A stretch of 42,033 nt of DNA from Ruminococcus sp. (GTDB taxonomy: Bacteria > Bacillota > Clostridia > Oscillospirales > Ruminococcaceae): positions 1 through 42,033 of the forward strand of contig JAAYBK010000377.1 in NCBI GenBank assembly GCA_012718885.1, written 5' to 3'. This document shows positions 1 to 7,918 of this stretch, piece after piece. The translations under genes and the position numbers were made by a program. The notes beneath the pieces were generated by a model, which saw only the letters and a program-made list of their open reading frames with translations, did not search any database and was not told where the DNA came from. The first letter of the stretch is position 1, and every line of letters begins with the position of its first letter.

Positions 1-335
1 ATTTTCCTTCAATACTAGACAATAGTCTTTTATGGTTTGAAAAGGATGAGCTCAACGCTAAAATGTGTCTGCATCTGCGCTCAAATGATCTGCTCATTTA
101 TAAGGAATTTGCAAAAAACAAAAATGAAGCCTGGAATTCAGAAGATACATGGAAATATAAGGGTGACGGCTTTACCTGCTATGTCTGCCATTCCTTCGAA
201 TCTCCTATCAACAAGGAAATGTGGTCCTGCACAATATACCCGGACTATAATCCATACAGACAAATTTCTGTGTGGATAAAAGGCACCGATGACACTACCG
301 CTAAGCAGATAGCAAGTTCAATAAAGCTGAAATAA
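1..335 (+). CDS. hypothetical protein, 5'-truncated by the window edge
   Basis: The reading frame is open from base 3 and ends with TAA at 333-335, so this is the C-terminal 110 codons of a gene that begins outside the window. Internal ATGs exist (for example at 63), but the frame has no stop upstream of them, so they are probably not starts. The visible part is polar and rich in Trp, Lys and Asp, with no membrane segment. Two short stretches, a Cys-x-x-Cys pair (CYVC) and a later WSC, could form disulfides in an exported domain. I do not recognise the family. It is followed after 13 bases by another unknown gene on the same strand, so the two may be co-transcribed. Confidence 0.6.
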   Translation, partial: FPSILDNSLLWFEKDELNAKMCLHLRSNDLLIYKEFAKNKNEAWNSEDTWKYKGDGFTCYVCHSFESPINKEMWSCTIYPDYNPYRQISVWIKGTDDTTAKQIASSIKLK

Positions 336-348
336 ACGGAGAATACGC

Positions 349-1116
349 ATGAAAAAGGCAATAAAGATTTCCGGAATCGTTTTATTAACTGTCGTTATAA
401 TGTCCTCGGTCATCTGGAAAGAATTCTCAGACTACCTGATCCGCAGAAAGATCGAAAGGAAATACCCTGATACCTTTCAGGGATTGGGGAATTTCCAGTT
501 TACCGGCGAGCCAGTTCCTGATGATTGGGAGGAAATATCCGGATACGGCCTGAAAATAAAGGTGCCGGGCAGTACCAGAGAGTATGAGTTCCCTCAAGTT
601 GATGACAAGGAGTTCGATGATACCAGGATATATTTTTTCGGAAAAACTAAAAAATGGCAGGCAACCTTTTCAAAGCCATTGAAAAAAGGAGAAGACTATT
701 ACCGCTCATTATTCTCGGACTGCAATGAAGAGAAGCTTGAAAAGATGTTCAGTGCAATCAGCCGCAGAATGCCGAGGAATGGCTTTGAATACGCAAAGGC
801 AATCAATTCCTTCACCCCAGACAATATAGACGAACGTCAGCGCGGAACAGCAAATCTCGTTGAATACTTTGCTGATATCGCTGACGGTATGCTCAGCATA
901 TATCCGGATCCCGTCCTTTATGAAAAGGACGACATTATTGGCTTTATCTATTCACCTCACAGTGAAACAGATATACGGCCAATAAGAATAATAGAGATCT
1001 ACCCTAAAAAAGATCTCAACAAATGCTATTCGTTGGATCTGTATTATACCGGTATGGATCTCAACGAAGATACTTTACAGCTTATTTTAGAATCCATAGA
1101 GCTGGAGGATGAATAA
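349..1116 (+). CDS. hypothetical membrane-anchored protein
   Basis: 255-residue protein with a Lys-rich N terminus followed by one hydrophobic segment at about residues 8-23, which looks like a signal anchor or uncleaved signal peptide. There is no Cys in a lipobox position, so it is not an obvious lipoprotein. The rest is a soluble, charged domain, presumably outside the membrane. A GGAG-type ribosome binding site lies just upstream of the ATG. The stop is 1 base before the rimM start at 1118, and the rimM ribosome binding site lies inside the end of this gene, so translation is probably coupled. No family recognised; function unknown. Confidence 0.7.
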   Translation: MKKAIKISGIVLLTVVIMSSVIWKEFSDYLIRRKIERKYPDTFQGLGNFQFTGEPVPDDWEEISGYGLKIKVPGSTREYEFPQVDDKEFDDTRIYFFGKTKKWQATFSKPLKKGEDYYRSLFSDCNEEKLEKMFSAISRRMPRNGFEYAKAINSFTPDNIDERQRGTANLVEYFADIADGMLSIYPDPVLYEKDDIIGFIYSPHSETDIRPIRIIEIYPKKDLNKCYSLDLYYTGMDLNEDTLQLILESIELEDE

Positions 1117-1117
1117 T

Positions 1118-1621
1118 ATGAAAAAACAATATCTCGAAGCCGGAAAGATAGTCACAACTCACGGCATAAGAGGCGAAGTAAAGATAACACCATACACAGA
1201 CGTTCCGGAGCTGCTCTGCGAGTTTGACAGACTGTTCATCGGCAAGGAGCATAAGGAAATAATCATCGAGCGCTCCCGTGTGTTCAAGAATACCGTCATT
1301 GCAAAGCTTGAGGGTATCAATACCCCGGAGGAAGCTGAAAAGCTCCGCAATAAGATACTCTATATGCACCGTGACGACCTTGAGCTGGATGAGGATACTT
1401 ATTTTATACAGGACCTCATCGGAATGGAAGTCAGGGACGCTGACTCCGGTCAGGTATACGGCAAATTAGCTGACGTTATGCAGACCGGCGCAAACGATGT
1501 TTACGTCATAAAAGGCGATGACAAGGAGTACCTTGTACCGGCTATAGCCGATGTCATTGTCTCCACTGACCTTGAAAACGACATTATGACCATCCGACCT
1601 CTGGACGGACTATTCGACTGA
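1118..1621 (+). CDS. rimM: 16S rRNA processing protein RimM
   Basis: 167 residues, the usual size for RimM, which binds ribosomal protein S19 and helps mature the 30S head. The N terminus has the family signature (a Gly-Lys-Ile-Val-x-x-His-Gly-Ile-Arg-Gly-Glu-Val run at about residues 9-21), followed by the beta-barrel domain and a C-terminal PRC-barrel with the YLVPAI and V...D....I motifs. I chose ATG 1118 over ATG 1109 because GGAGG at 1104-1108 is 9 bases upstream of 1118 and overlaps the earlier start. RimM and TrmD are classic neighbours; here a lipoprotein gene separates them. Confidence 0.95.
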   Translation: MKKQYLEAGKIVTTHGIRGEVKITPYTDVPELLCEFDRLFIGKEHKEIIIERSRVFKNTVIAKLEGINTPEEAEKLRNKILYMHRDDLELDEDTYFIQDLIGMEVRDADSGQVYGKLADVMQTGANDVYVIKGDDKEYLVPAIADVIVSTDLENDIMTIRPLDGLFD

Positions 1622-1635
1622 AAGAAGGAATATCA

Positions 1636-2208
1636 ATGAAACCGAACAAGATCATAAGTGCCGCCCTTATACTGGGCATCACATTTACATTTACAGGCTG
1701 CGGAAGTTCCGACAGCAGTTCAGCTTCATCCTCTGAAGCTTCATCTTCTGAAGCAAAGCCTGCCGGCTTCACAACAGCAGAGCTTGCCTCTAAAATATCC
1801 ATAGACGGACATCAGCTCAAAACACCCATGACTTTCGCTGACCTCGGAGATGATTTCACCCTTGATTCATACGTTCAGGAAGGCGATCCGATCTCAATGA
1901 TAAACATCTTCAACAATGACGGCATTGTATGCGCTTTAGGATACTATTGCAGTCCGGAAGAGGTCAACGAGAACAGAAACATTGACTGCATAATCTACAC
2001 TGCCAACGATTTCAACAGGGGCGTTATCTCCATTGACGGATTCACAGCAAACGATAACGTTGAAAAGCTGGAGGAAAAGCTTGGAAAACCAGAAAGAGAC
2101 GGAATATATTTTTATGAAGCTACTGACGGCGGAAAGCTGGAGGTAATTGATGTTTTGGGGAAAGTATCCTCTATAAACTTCTTCTTTGAACAGCCGGAGA
2201 AAAAATAA
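1636..2208 (+). CDS. putative lipoprotein between rimM and trmD
   Basis: 190 residues with a type II signal peptide: Lys-containing N terminus, hydrophobic core and lipobox FTGC at about residues 18-21, followed by a Ser/Glu-rich linker (about residues 22-41) that would tether the mature domain to the membrane. The mature domain, about 145 residues, is unrecognised. It contains an alternating hydrophobic pattern and ends without a transmembrane segment. The gene lies 14 bases after rimM and 18 bases before trmD on the same strand, so it appears to be embedded in the rRNA/tRNA modification operon. Nothing links its function to those neighbours. Confidence 0.8.
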   Translation: MKPNKIISAALILGITFTFTGCGSSDSSSASSSEASSSEAKPAGFTTAELASKISIDGHQLKTPMTFADLGDDFTLDSYVQEGDPISMINIFNNDGIVCALGYYCSPEEVNENRNIDCIIYTANDFNRGVISIDGFTANDNVEKLEEKLGKPERDGIYFYEATDGGKLEVIDVLGKVSSINFFFEQPEKK

Positions 2209-2226
2209 ATATAAAGGAAAAACACC

Positions 2227-2925
2227 ATGAACATAGAAATAGCAACCCTGTTCCCGGAAATGTGTGAAGCCGTTCTCGGCGAAAGCATTGTAGGAAGAGC
2301 CAGAAAAGCCGGAAAGATCAACGTTCACTGCCGGCAGATACGTGAGTATACACACGATAAACACCGCCGTGTGGACGACACTCCCTACGGCGGCGGCATG
2401 GGCATGGTAATGCAGTGCCAGCCTATATATGACTGCTATAAGGCAGTCTGTGACGATATGGGAGCTGTGCCGCATACTGTATATATGTCTCCTAAAGGAA
2501 AAGTCCTCACTCAGCAGAGAGCTGTTGAGCTTTCCCGGATGGACAATATCCTCATAATCTGCGGTCACTATGAAGGCGTGGATCAGCGTGTCCTTGACAA
2601 GATCGTCGACGAGGAGATATCAATAGGTGACTATGTGCTCACAGGAGGAGAACTACCGGCAATGGTCCTAACGGATGCTGTTGCAAGGATGTGTCCGGGA
2701 GTACTTTCCGACGAGGTCTGCTTCACAGAAGAAAGCATATACAGCGGCCTTCTGGAATATCCTCACTACACCCGCCCCGAGGTCTGGGAGGGTGAAGCTG
2801 TGCCGCCGGTACTGCTCACAGGCCACCATAAAAACATCGAGACCTGGAGGCATGAACAAAGCCTTGAGATAACTCGTGAACGCCGACCGGATCTCTATGA
2901 AAAGTATGAAAGCAGTCAGGAATGA
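2227..2925 (+). CDS. trmD: tRNA (guanine-37-N1)-methyltransferase TrmD
   Basis: 232 residues. TrmD methylates G37 next to the anticodon of tRNAs reading CNN codons, using S-adenosylmethionine, and prevents +1 frameshifting. Family motifs are clear: the N-terminal TLFPEM, the DDTPYGGGMGMV stretch at about residues 50-61, GHYEGVDQRV around residues 118-127 and SIGDYVLTGGELP, which form the SPOUT trefoil-knot cofactor site, followed by the C-terminal domain with YTRP and LTGHH. The start has an AAGGAAA ribosome binding site. It follows rimM and a lipoprotein in one apparent operon, and a terminator hairpin overlaps its last codons. Confidence 0.96.
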   Translation: MNIEIATLFPEMCEAVLGESIVGRARKAGKINVHCRQIREYTHDKHRRVDDTPYGGGMGMVMQCQPIYDCYKAVCDDMGAVPHTVYMSPKGKVLTQQRAVELSRMDNILIICGHYEGVDQRVLDKIVDEEISIGDYVLTGGELPAMVLTDAVARMCPGVLSDEVCFTEESIYSGLLEYPHYTRPEVWEGEAVPPVLLTGHHKNIETWRHEQSLEITRERRPDLYEKYESSQE

Positions 2926-2934
2926 CTGCTTTTT
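2911..2934 (+). terminator. rho-independent terminator overlapping the trmD stop
   Basis: A perfect 8-bp inverted repeat, AGCAGTCA at 2911-2918 and TGACTGCT at 2923-2930 with loop GGAA, is followed by TTTT. The trmD stop codon (2923-2925) lies inside the right arm. A second hairpin follows directly at 2944-2963 (AAAAATGG / CCATTTTT, loop TCAG) with its own T-run and could act as a backup. Confidence 0.75.
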
Positions 2935-3321
2935 AAAAAAGTCAAAAATGGTCAGCCATTTTTTGCTGTCAATATCTATAAAAGAAATATATATGTATAT
3001 AAAATAACTATAAACAGGTTGTATAATAGCAAAACCTCTTTCCGTTTAGAAAAAATAAACATAATCTAACGTTGAATCTTAGATAACATTACCAAAGGAT
3101 TTGAGGATTTTTTGTAGTAATTATGAACAAGCAGGGTAAGAAAATCCCTCTCCGATTTAATCTAAATGTAGAATTTAATGAAAACTCGGGAAATATGCTG
3201 AGAAATCCGTTGACTATGCGAAATTTAGAAGGTATAATTATATCAGCAAAGAAAAATTGCACCCACTTCTTACAGCTTAAAGAATAGAAAGCTGACACTA
3301 CAGAGAATAGGAGAGTTGTAT
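2935..3321. other. AT-rich intergenic region before ptsH
   Basis: No gene is supported in this stretch. It contains the second trmD terminator hairpin (2944-2963), an AT-rich segment around 2970-3060, and the ptsH promoter (3210-3238). A TATAAT-like box at 3022-3027 has no acceptable -35 partner. The reading frames here are short and lack ribosome binding sites. Confidence 0.6.
3210..3238 (+). promoter_or_regulatory. sigma-A-type promoter of ptsH
   Basis: TTGACT at 3210-3215 and TATAAT at 3233-3238 are separated by exactly 17 bases. This predicts a start near 3245 and a leader of about 75 bases before the HPr ATG at 3322. Confidence 0.75.
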
Positions 3322-3594
3322 ATGTTTGTCAGAGAAGTAATGGTTAAGAATCAGGTTGGACTTCACGCAAGACCTGCAACCTTCTTTATTCAGAAGGCTA
3401 ATGAGTTCAAGTCATCCATCTGGATCGAAAAAGAAGAGCGCAGAGTTAACGCAAAGAGTCTCCTCGGCATACTTTCACTGGGTATCGTCGGAGGAACAAA
3501 CGTTAAGGTCATCGCTGACGGTGCTGATGAAAAGGCTGCTGTTGATGCTCTTATCGATCTCGTTGACAGTGGTTTCAGCGAGGAAAACAGATAA
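3322..3594 (+). CDS. ptsH: phosphocarrier protein HPr
   Basis: 90-residue HPr, the small phosphocarrier of the sugar phosphotransferase system that relays phosphate from enzyme I to the EIIA domains. With ATG 3322 as start, the active-site His falls at residue 15 (GLHARPA) and the regulatory Ser at residue 46 (AKSLLGILSLG), exactly the canonical numbering. AGGAG at 3309-3313 is 8 bases upstream, so ATG is preferred over a TTG at 3316. Presence of Ser46 fits HPr-kinase control and CcpA-type catabolite repression in Firmicutes. The gene is monocistronic, with its own promoter and terminator; no ptsI lies nearby. Confidence 0.93.
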   Translation: MFVREVMVKNQVGLHARPATFFIQKANEFKSSIWIEKEERRVNAKSLLGILSLGIVGGTNVKVIADGADEKAAVDALIDLVDSGFSEENR

Positions 3595-3612
3595 TTTTTA
3601 CTTAAAACACTG

Positions 3613-3639
3613 GGGCGTTACAGATGTAACGCCCATTTT
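3613..3639 (+). terminator. terminator between ptsH and spoIVB
   Basis: Perfect 10-bp inverted repeat GGGCGTTACA / TGTAACGCCC (3613-3622 and 3625-3634) with a 2-base gap, followed by ATTTT. It lies between the convergent ptsH and spoIVB genes, so it probably ends ptsH transcripts. The minus-strand T-run is poorer, so action on spoIVB transcripts is less certain. Confidence 0.75.
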
Positions 3640-3646
3640 GTTATAT

Positions 3647-4861
3647 TCATTCCCCGAGATATTCAGCCATGCTCTCGGCAAAAATACCGTATCCCCTCGT
3701 TGGATCAGCCACAAATACATGAGTGACGGCGCCTATAAGCTTTCCGTTCTGTATTATCGGGCTTCCGCTCATCCCCTGAACTATGCCTCCGGCCTTTTCA
3801 AGGAGACGGCTGTCGGTTATCCTTATAACCATATCCTTCCCCGGAGAATCATTGCTCAGATCTACCTTTTCTATCTCAATAGAATACCGCTCCGGCAATG
3901 AGCCCTCTACAGAAGAATATATCTCGGCTTCGCCCGCAGTTACTTCCTGCCGATAGCCCATCGTGAACTCCTCACGATCCTCTGTCAGCCCTGCAAGTGC
4001 CTCATCACCGAGCCTGCCGAAGATGCCGCAGCGACTGTTGCGGTACAGTGTTCCAAGAGGGCGGCCGTTCATGAATCTTCCCCGAAGCTCGCCGGGTATC
4101 CCCTTTTCTCCCCGCCGAACATCGGTTATATCCACGGGTACTGCCTCTCCGCTCTGAAGAGGTACGAGCTCTCCGGTGTCAGAATCGCAGATAGGATGTC
4201 CAAGACCGGCAAATTCACCTGTGGATCTGTTTATGAATGTCATTGTTCCTATACCGGCCACACTGTCACGCACCCACATACCGCAGCGCCAGCAGTCCGA
4301 CATCCGGGAGTAGACCGGTTCAAGCTCCGCTGTGAACTCCTCTCCGTCACGCTCAACTGTCATTTCAACAGGCTTTCCGCCGCTTCCGGATATGATCTCC
4401 TGAAGCCCTGCGTTGGAAAGCACCTCTTTTCCGCCGGCAAGCTTTATGATGTCGCCTTCCTCTATGCCGGCTTTTTCAGCAGGACATACCGTTTCTCCGC
4501 TGGCTGCTGTCACATCACCGAGCTCAGTCACCATAACTCCGTCCATTAGCAGCTTTATGCCGAAGGGCATACCACCTGCCGCAAGAACAGGAGGCTCAGC
4601 TTCACGGACGCTGACCGTCTTCACCGGCACTGCACCGAAAAGCGAAAAGGTCACATTCCTGGTTTCAGATGGGCCGGCAGGAACTTCTGCCTCAGAGCAG
4701 CTCAGCTCGGGATATTCCGCTATCCTCACCTCGCCGGACGGAACAGCCGTCATGGATGAGGGCAGCTTTCCGGAATAATATCCGGCAGCAGCGAATATTC
4801 CTGCTATACCGGCAGATAATACTGCCGCAGATGTTTTCAATACGATTTTTCTGATATCCAT
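3647..4861 (-). CDS. spoIVB: SpoIVB-type serine peptidase (family S55)
   Basis: 404 residues. SpoIVB is the forespore-secreted protease that cleaves SpoIVFA and so triggers pro-sigma-K processing in the mother cell. The order fits the family: N-terminal signal anchor (about residues 8-27), PDZ domain (about residues 95-190, with KAGIEEGDIIK), then the S55 peptidase domain with GLGHPI (catalytic His region), GRPLGT and the C-terminal GMSGSPI carrying the catalytic Ser near residue 367. The start MDIRKI at 4861 is preferred over an upstream in-frame ATG at 4978 because AAAGGA precedes it closely and B. subtilis SpoIVB has a similar length (about 426). It suggests the organism belongs to a spore-forming lineage; non-sporulating relatives also keep homologues. 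Confidence 0.9.
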   Translation of the reverse strand: MDIRKIVLKTSAAVLSAGIAGIFAAAGYYSGKLPSSMTAVPSGEVRIAEYPELSCSEAEVPAGPSETRNVTFSLFGAVPVKTVSVREAEPPVLAAGGMPFGIKLLMDGVMVTELGDVTAASGETVCPAEKAGIEEGDIIKLAGGKEVLSNAGLQEIISGSGGKPVEMTVERDGEEFTAELEPVYSRMSDCWRCGMWVRDSVAGIGTMTFINRSTGEFAGLGHPICDSDTGELVPLQSGEAVPVDITDVRRGEKGIPGELRGRFMNGRPLGTLYRNSRCGIFGRLGDEALAGLTEDREEFTMGYRQEVTAGEAEIYSSVEGSLPERYSIEIEKVDLSNDSPGKDMVIRITDSRLLEKAGGIVQGMSGSPIIQNGKLIGAVTHVFVADPTRGYGIFAESMAEYLGE

Positions 4862-4977
4862 TTCTATCCTTTCAGGAGCTTTGCGCTCCGTATATATTAT
4901 CCTCATTCTGTTAGGCGATATTAATGAAAAAATGTGTCTCGCAGAAGTGAAATGTTTCCCACAGGAGATTTTTTCCA

Positions 4978-5526
4978 ATGAAAAAGATAAAAAGGCCCCT
5001 GCGCTCTAAACAGAAGCCCTCCATGACCGCCCTTAAGGTCATACTCTTGGTGCTTACCGCTGTATATCCGGTCTTTATGACTATGCTCACCGGCGCAGGC
5101 ATCATCAGCAACCGCTCAAGCTACGGCAGTACGATCACATTCTACGGAGTATGCCTGATAGTGTCCGGCGCAGTCATGACTGCCGCCGCAGTGCTCTGTA
5201 TGTCCCGGAGGAGCACTCCCAACCTCATTGCCGCTCCTCTTTCCGGAGCCGGATTTGCCCTCTGTATGGCAGTGCTTGTCCGCCTCATCAGACACGCCGA
5301 ATCCGCCGGTTGGACCGGTATCGCAAAGTACGAGGGCGTTCCGGTCAGCGATATGTACAGGACCCGCATCGGACCGGTCACAGTCCCGTTCCTGCTGACT
5401 GTCCTTATAGCCGCTTTGCAGTACTTTTCCTACGATTGCAGTGAGGAGCGCAGGATCAGAAGAAAACACCGGCTCGAAAAGGAAAACCAACCTGCTCCAT
5501 CCATAATCGGCGACGATGAGAAATAA
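4978..5526 (+). CDS. small integral membrane protein of unknown function
   Basis: 182 residues, very basic at the N terminus, with four probable transmembrane helices at about residues 18-42, 51-74, 83-104 and 131-150, and a charged C-terminal tail rich in Arg, Lys and Glu. ACAGGAGA upstream supports the ATG. It is divergent from spoIVB, and the two starts are 116 bases apart, so the promoters share one short region. I do not recognise the family. A sporulation link is possible from location only. Confidence 0.75.
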   Translation: MKKIKRPLRSKQKPSMTALKVILLVLTAVYPVFMTMLTGAGIISNRSSYGSTITFYGVCLIVSGAVMTAAAVLCMSRRSTPNLIAAPLSGAGFALCMAVLVRLIRHAESAGWTGIAKYEGVPVSDMYRTRIGPVTVPFLLTVLIAALQYFSYDCSEERRIRRKHRLEKENQPAPSIIGDDEK

Positions 5527-5589
5527 GAGTCCTGCATATCTGTTATTGCCTGAATATCCGGCTTTATTCACATTTTTCTTGGCAGGCTC

Positions 5590-5618
5590 TTGACAAAGCC
5601 CGTAAAATGATGTATAAT
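5590..5618 (+). promoter_or_regulatory. sigma-A-type promoter of the leuA T-box leader
   Basis: TTGACA at 5590-5595 and TATAAT at 5613-5618 with a 17-base spacer, both perfect consensus boxes. A near-ideal promoter like this is typical where expression is set downstream by attenuation. Confidence 0.85.
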
Positions 5619-5626
5619 CATTTTAC
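5602..5626. promoter_or_regulatory. perfect palindrome across the leuA -10, candidate operator
   Basis: GTAAAATGAT (5602-5611), spacer GTATA, then its exact reverse complement ATCATTTTAC (5617-5626). The -10 box TATAAT lies inside it, and the right arm reaches the expected transcription start. The size and symmetry suit a dimeric helix-turn-helix repressor. It does not resemble the CodY consensus. No second copy was noticed at the ilv promoter. Confidence 0.45.
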
Positions 5627-5908
5627 ATTGAAAAAGCTATGAAGGGAATAAAGCTTATATCATGTCTTCACAGAGAGCTGCCGGAGGGTGAAAGGCAGTA
5701 TGCAGATATGAGACATAACTCCTCCCCGAGCTTTCAACCCAACGAAGCATATTCCGCTTCAAGTAGGCTTGAACGGGCTCTCCCGTTACAGAGATATGCG
5801 TTGATCCGACGCAGATGAGTGGGTGTTCTTACACCAAGAAGAGTGGTACCACGGAGTATATTCGCAGCTTCGTCTCTTCCATGCATTGCATGGGAGAGAT
5901 TTTTTGTT
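5626..5908 (+). ncRNA. leucine-specific T-box leader of leuA
   Basis: A tRNA-sensing attenuator. Stem I is recognised by CAGAGAGCTGCC and the GGTGAAAGGCAG segment. The specifier region reads ATAA-CTC-CTC-CCCGAG (5715-5730), so the triplet at 5719-5721 is CUC, a leucine codon; the next triplet is also CUC, so the call does not depend on register. The T-box proper, AGAGTGGTACCACGGA, lies at about 5840-5855. A terminator with arms at 5874-5884 and 5888-5898 and T-run 5900-5905 ends the leader. Uncharged tRNA-Leu should pair with the specifier and the T-box bulge and let transcription continue into leuA. Confidence 0.93.
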
Positions 5909-5950
5909 TTACCATAAAATGACAGAACGGATCAGAATGGAGGAAGGTTT

Positions 5951-7609
5951 ATGAAAAACTTCAGCAAATATACGAGACAATTCTTTGAAGCTCCCAGAAC
6001 CGGTATGAAATGGGCAGAAAAATCTTATATAGACAAAGCTCCTGCATGGTGCAGCGTTGACCTGAGAGACGGAAATCAGGCTCTCATAACTCCTATGAGC
6101 CTGGGTGAAAAAATGGAATTCTTCCGGATGCTGGTCAATATAGGCTTCAAGGAAATAGAGATCGGCTTCCCGGCTGCTTCGGAGACTGAATATGACTTCT
6201 GCCGCACCCTTATCGAGGAGAATCTCATCCCTGATGATGTCACTATACAGGTGCTCACACAGTCCCGTGAGCATATAATCGCAAAGACATTTGAAGCGCT
6301 GAAGGGCTGCAAGAACGCTATCGTTCACCTCTACAATTCAACATCTGCCGCCCAGCGTGAGCAGGTATTCTGCAAGAGCAGACAGGAGATCATCGATATC
6401 GCCGTGTCAGGTGCTGAACTCTGCAAGAAATACCGTGAAAAGCACCAGGGGAATATCTGCTTTGAATACTCTCCCGAAAGCTTCACCGGCACTGAACCGG
6501 ATTTTGCCCTGGAGATCTGCAACGCCGTTCTTGATATATGGAAACCTTCTCCCGAGGACAAGGTCATAATCAATCTGCCGGTAACTGTCCAGCTCTCCAT
6601 GCCCCATGTCTACGCCAATCAGGTGGAGTATATGTGCGAGAACCTGAAATACCGTGAGAACGTCATCGTATCCCTCCACCCCCACAACGACCGGGGCTGC
6701 GCTGTTGCAGATACGGAAATGGGCCTCCTTGCAGGTGCAGACCGTGTGGAAGGCACTCTCTTCGGAAACGGCGAGCGTACAGGCAATGTGGACATAATCA
6801 CCCTCGCTATGAATATGTTCTCACAGGGCATTGATCCGAAGCTGGATCTCAGCAATATCCCTGAGATAACCGAGCTCTATACCCGTGTAACAGGTATGAA
6901 CGTGAACGAGCGCCAGCCATATTCGGGAAAGCTGGTATTCGCCGCATTCAGCGGCTCACATCAGGACGCTATCGCAAAGGGAATGAAGTGGCGTGAGAGC
7001 CACGGCAGCAGCCAGTGGAACGTCCCCTATCTGCCTGTTGACCCGGAGGATATCGGCAGGGAATACTCCGCAGACGTTATCCGTATCAACAGCCAGTCCG
7101 GAAAGGGCGGCATAGGCTATATCCTCGAAACACGCTTCGGCTATGACCTGCCGAAAAGGATGCGTGAGGAGCTTGGATATATCGTCAAGAACGTTTCCGA
7201 CCGCAAGCACAAGGAGCTCCTCCCGGACGAGGTCTTCGACATCTTCAGAAACAACTATGTGGATATAACTTCTCCCATTAACATCACTGAAGTGCATTAT
7301 GTACAGCGAAACGGTATCGAGGCAACCGTAAGCCTTACATATAACGGCAGGCACGCCTCCGCTACAGACACCGGAAACGGTCGTCTTGACGCTGTGAGCA
7401 ACGCTATCCGCTCGTATACAGGACTGGACTTCAGCATCAACACCTACACCGAGCACGCTCTTGAGGAGGGCTCCGCTTCAAAGGCCGTGTCCTATGTGGA
7501 GATAATAAGCGCCGGAAAGAGCTTCTGGGGTACCGGTATCGACAACGATATCATCACATCTTCCATCAAGGCTCTCGTCAGCGCAGTGAATAATATGATA
7601 TCCGCCTGA
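5951..7609 (+). CDS. leuA: 2-isopropylmalate synthase, long LeuA type
   Basis: 552 residues. It condenses acetyl-CoA with 2-oxoisovalerate, the first committed step of leucine synthesis. The TIM-barrel catalytic domain begins near residue 30 with WCSVDLRDGNQAL (metal- and substrate-binding Arg-Asp). HPHNDRG around residue 238 supplies the metal-binding histidines, and the GNGERTGN motif follows. The C-terminal third (about residues 430-552) is the LeuA allosteric dimer domain, where leucine feedback binds. Length and motifs match the longer, actinobacterial-like LeuA subtype rather than the 520-residue E. coli type. GGAGGAAGG lies just upstream of the start, and a leucine T-box precedes it. 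Confidence 0.95.
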   Translation: MKNFSKYTRQFFEAPRTGMKWAEKSYIDKAPAWCSVDLRDGNQALITPMSLGEKMEFFRMLVNIGFKEIEIGFPAASETEYDFCRTLIEENLIPDDVTIQVLTQSREHIIAKTFEALKGCKNAIVHLYNSTSAAQREQVFCKSRQEIIDIAVSGAELCKKYREKHQGNICFEYSPESFTGTEPDFALEICNAVLDIWKPSPEDKVIINLPVTVQLSMPHVYANQVEYMCENLKYRENVIVSLHPHNDRGCAVADTEMGLLAGADRVEGTLFGNGERTGNVDIITLAMNMFSQGIDPKLDLSNIPEITELYTRVTGMNVNERQPYSGKLVFAAFSGSHQDAIAKGMKWRESHGSSQWNVPYLPVDPEDIGREYSADVIRINSQSGKGGIGYILETRFGYDLPKRMREELGYIVKNVSDRKHKELLPDEVFDIFRNNYVDITSPINITEVHYVQRNGIEATVSLTYNGRHASATDTGNGRLDAVSNAIRSYTGLDFSINTYTEHALEEGSASKAVSYVEIISAGKSFWGTGIDNDIITSSIKALVSAVNNMISA

Positions 7610-7679
7610 AATCATGCACAAATACCGCTGTTGAAAACCTCGGTATCTCTTAATATATGACAAAAAGATACGCTCCTTA

Positions 7680-7708
7680 TTGATTTTATTTCGATAAAGT
7701 GATACAAT
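7680..7708 (+). promoter_or_regulatory. sigma-A-type promoter of the ilv leader
   Basis: TTGATT at 7680-7685 and TACAAT at 7703-7708, 17 bases apart, about 70 bases after leuA. The predicted start near 7715 lies about 25 bases before the leader-peptide ATG. This separates ilvB transcription from the leuA T-box. Confidence 0.7.
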
Positions 7709-7740
7709 ACTATTATATTATCAGTAAGGAGCGAGGTATA

Positions 7741-7848
7741 ATGAGATCGGTATATATTTCATCCGGTATCGTCATTATAATAGGCGCAGTCACCAACGTC
7801 TCTGACTGCAGTCTCGGTTCATTCTGCCCGAATGGCGCTCTTGCTTGA
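7741..7848 (+). CDS. ilv leader peptide (attenuator-type)
   Basis: A 35-codon open frame with a good ribosome binding site (AAGGAGCGAGG, 7726-7736) placed between a promoter and a terminator ahead of ilvB. It encodes MRSVYISSGIVIIIGAVTNV followed by 15 more residues. Five branched-chain codons in a row (Ile-Val-Ile-Ile-Ile, 7768-7782) are followed by further Val codons; in all 9 of the first 20 codons are Ile or Val. This is the hallmark of ribosome-mediated attenuation, in which stalling at Ile/Val codons when charged tRNA is scarce favours an antiterminator. Its product would have no other role. The call rests on composition, position and the following terminator. Confidence 0.8.
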   Translation: MRSVYISSGIVIIIGAVTNVSDCSLGSFCPNGALA

Positions 7849-7886
7849 TATATGTACTTCTGTATCTTTGAGCAATGAAGCTTTAC

Positions 7887-7918
7887 CCTCCGGCGGAATG
7901 TCCGGAGGTTTTTTATTT
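7887..7918 (+). terminator. attenuator terminator upstream of ilvB
   Basis: CCTCCGG (7887-7893) and CCGGAGG (7902-7908) form a GC-rich stem with an 8-base loop, followed by TTTTTTATTT. It stands 38 bases after the leader-peptide stop and 67 bases before the ilvB ATG. A leader hairpin GCAGTC (7776-7781) / GACTGC (7804-7809) lies inside the peptide frame just after the Ile/Val tract. The antiterminator pairing was not resolved by eye. Confidence 0.8.

Noticed and set aside
1936-2568. 210-codon open frame on the minus strand across the lipoprotein and trmD.
   Set aside because: It overlaps two well-supported + strand genes and has no ribosome binding site or family resemblance.
3022-3027. TATAAT box in the region before ptsH.
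   Set aside because: There is no -35 at a workable distance, and a much better promoter stands at 3210-3238.
7686-7698. Inverted repeat TTTAT-TTCG-ATAAA between the ilv -35 and -10.
   Set aside because: Only 5 bp in an AT-rich spacer, unrelated to the leuA palindrome; likely chance.
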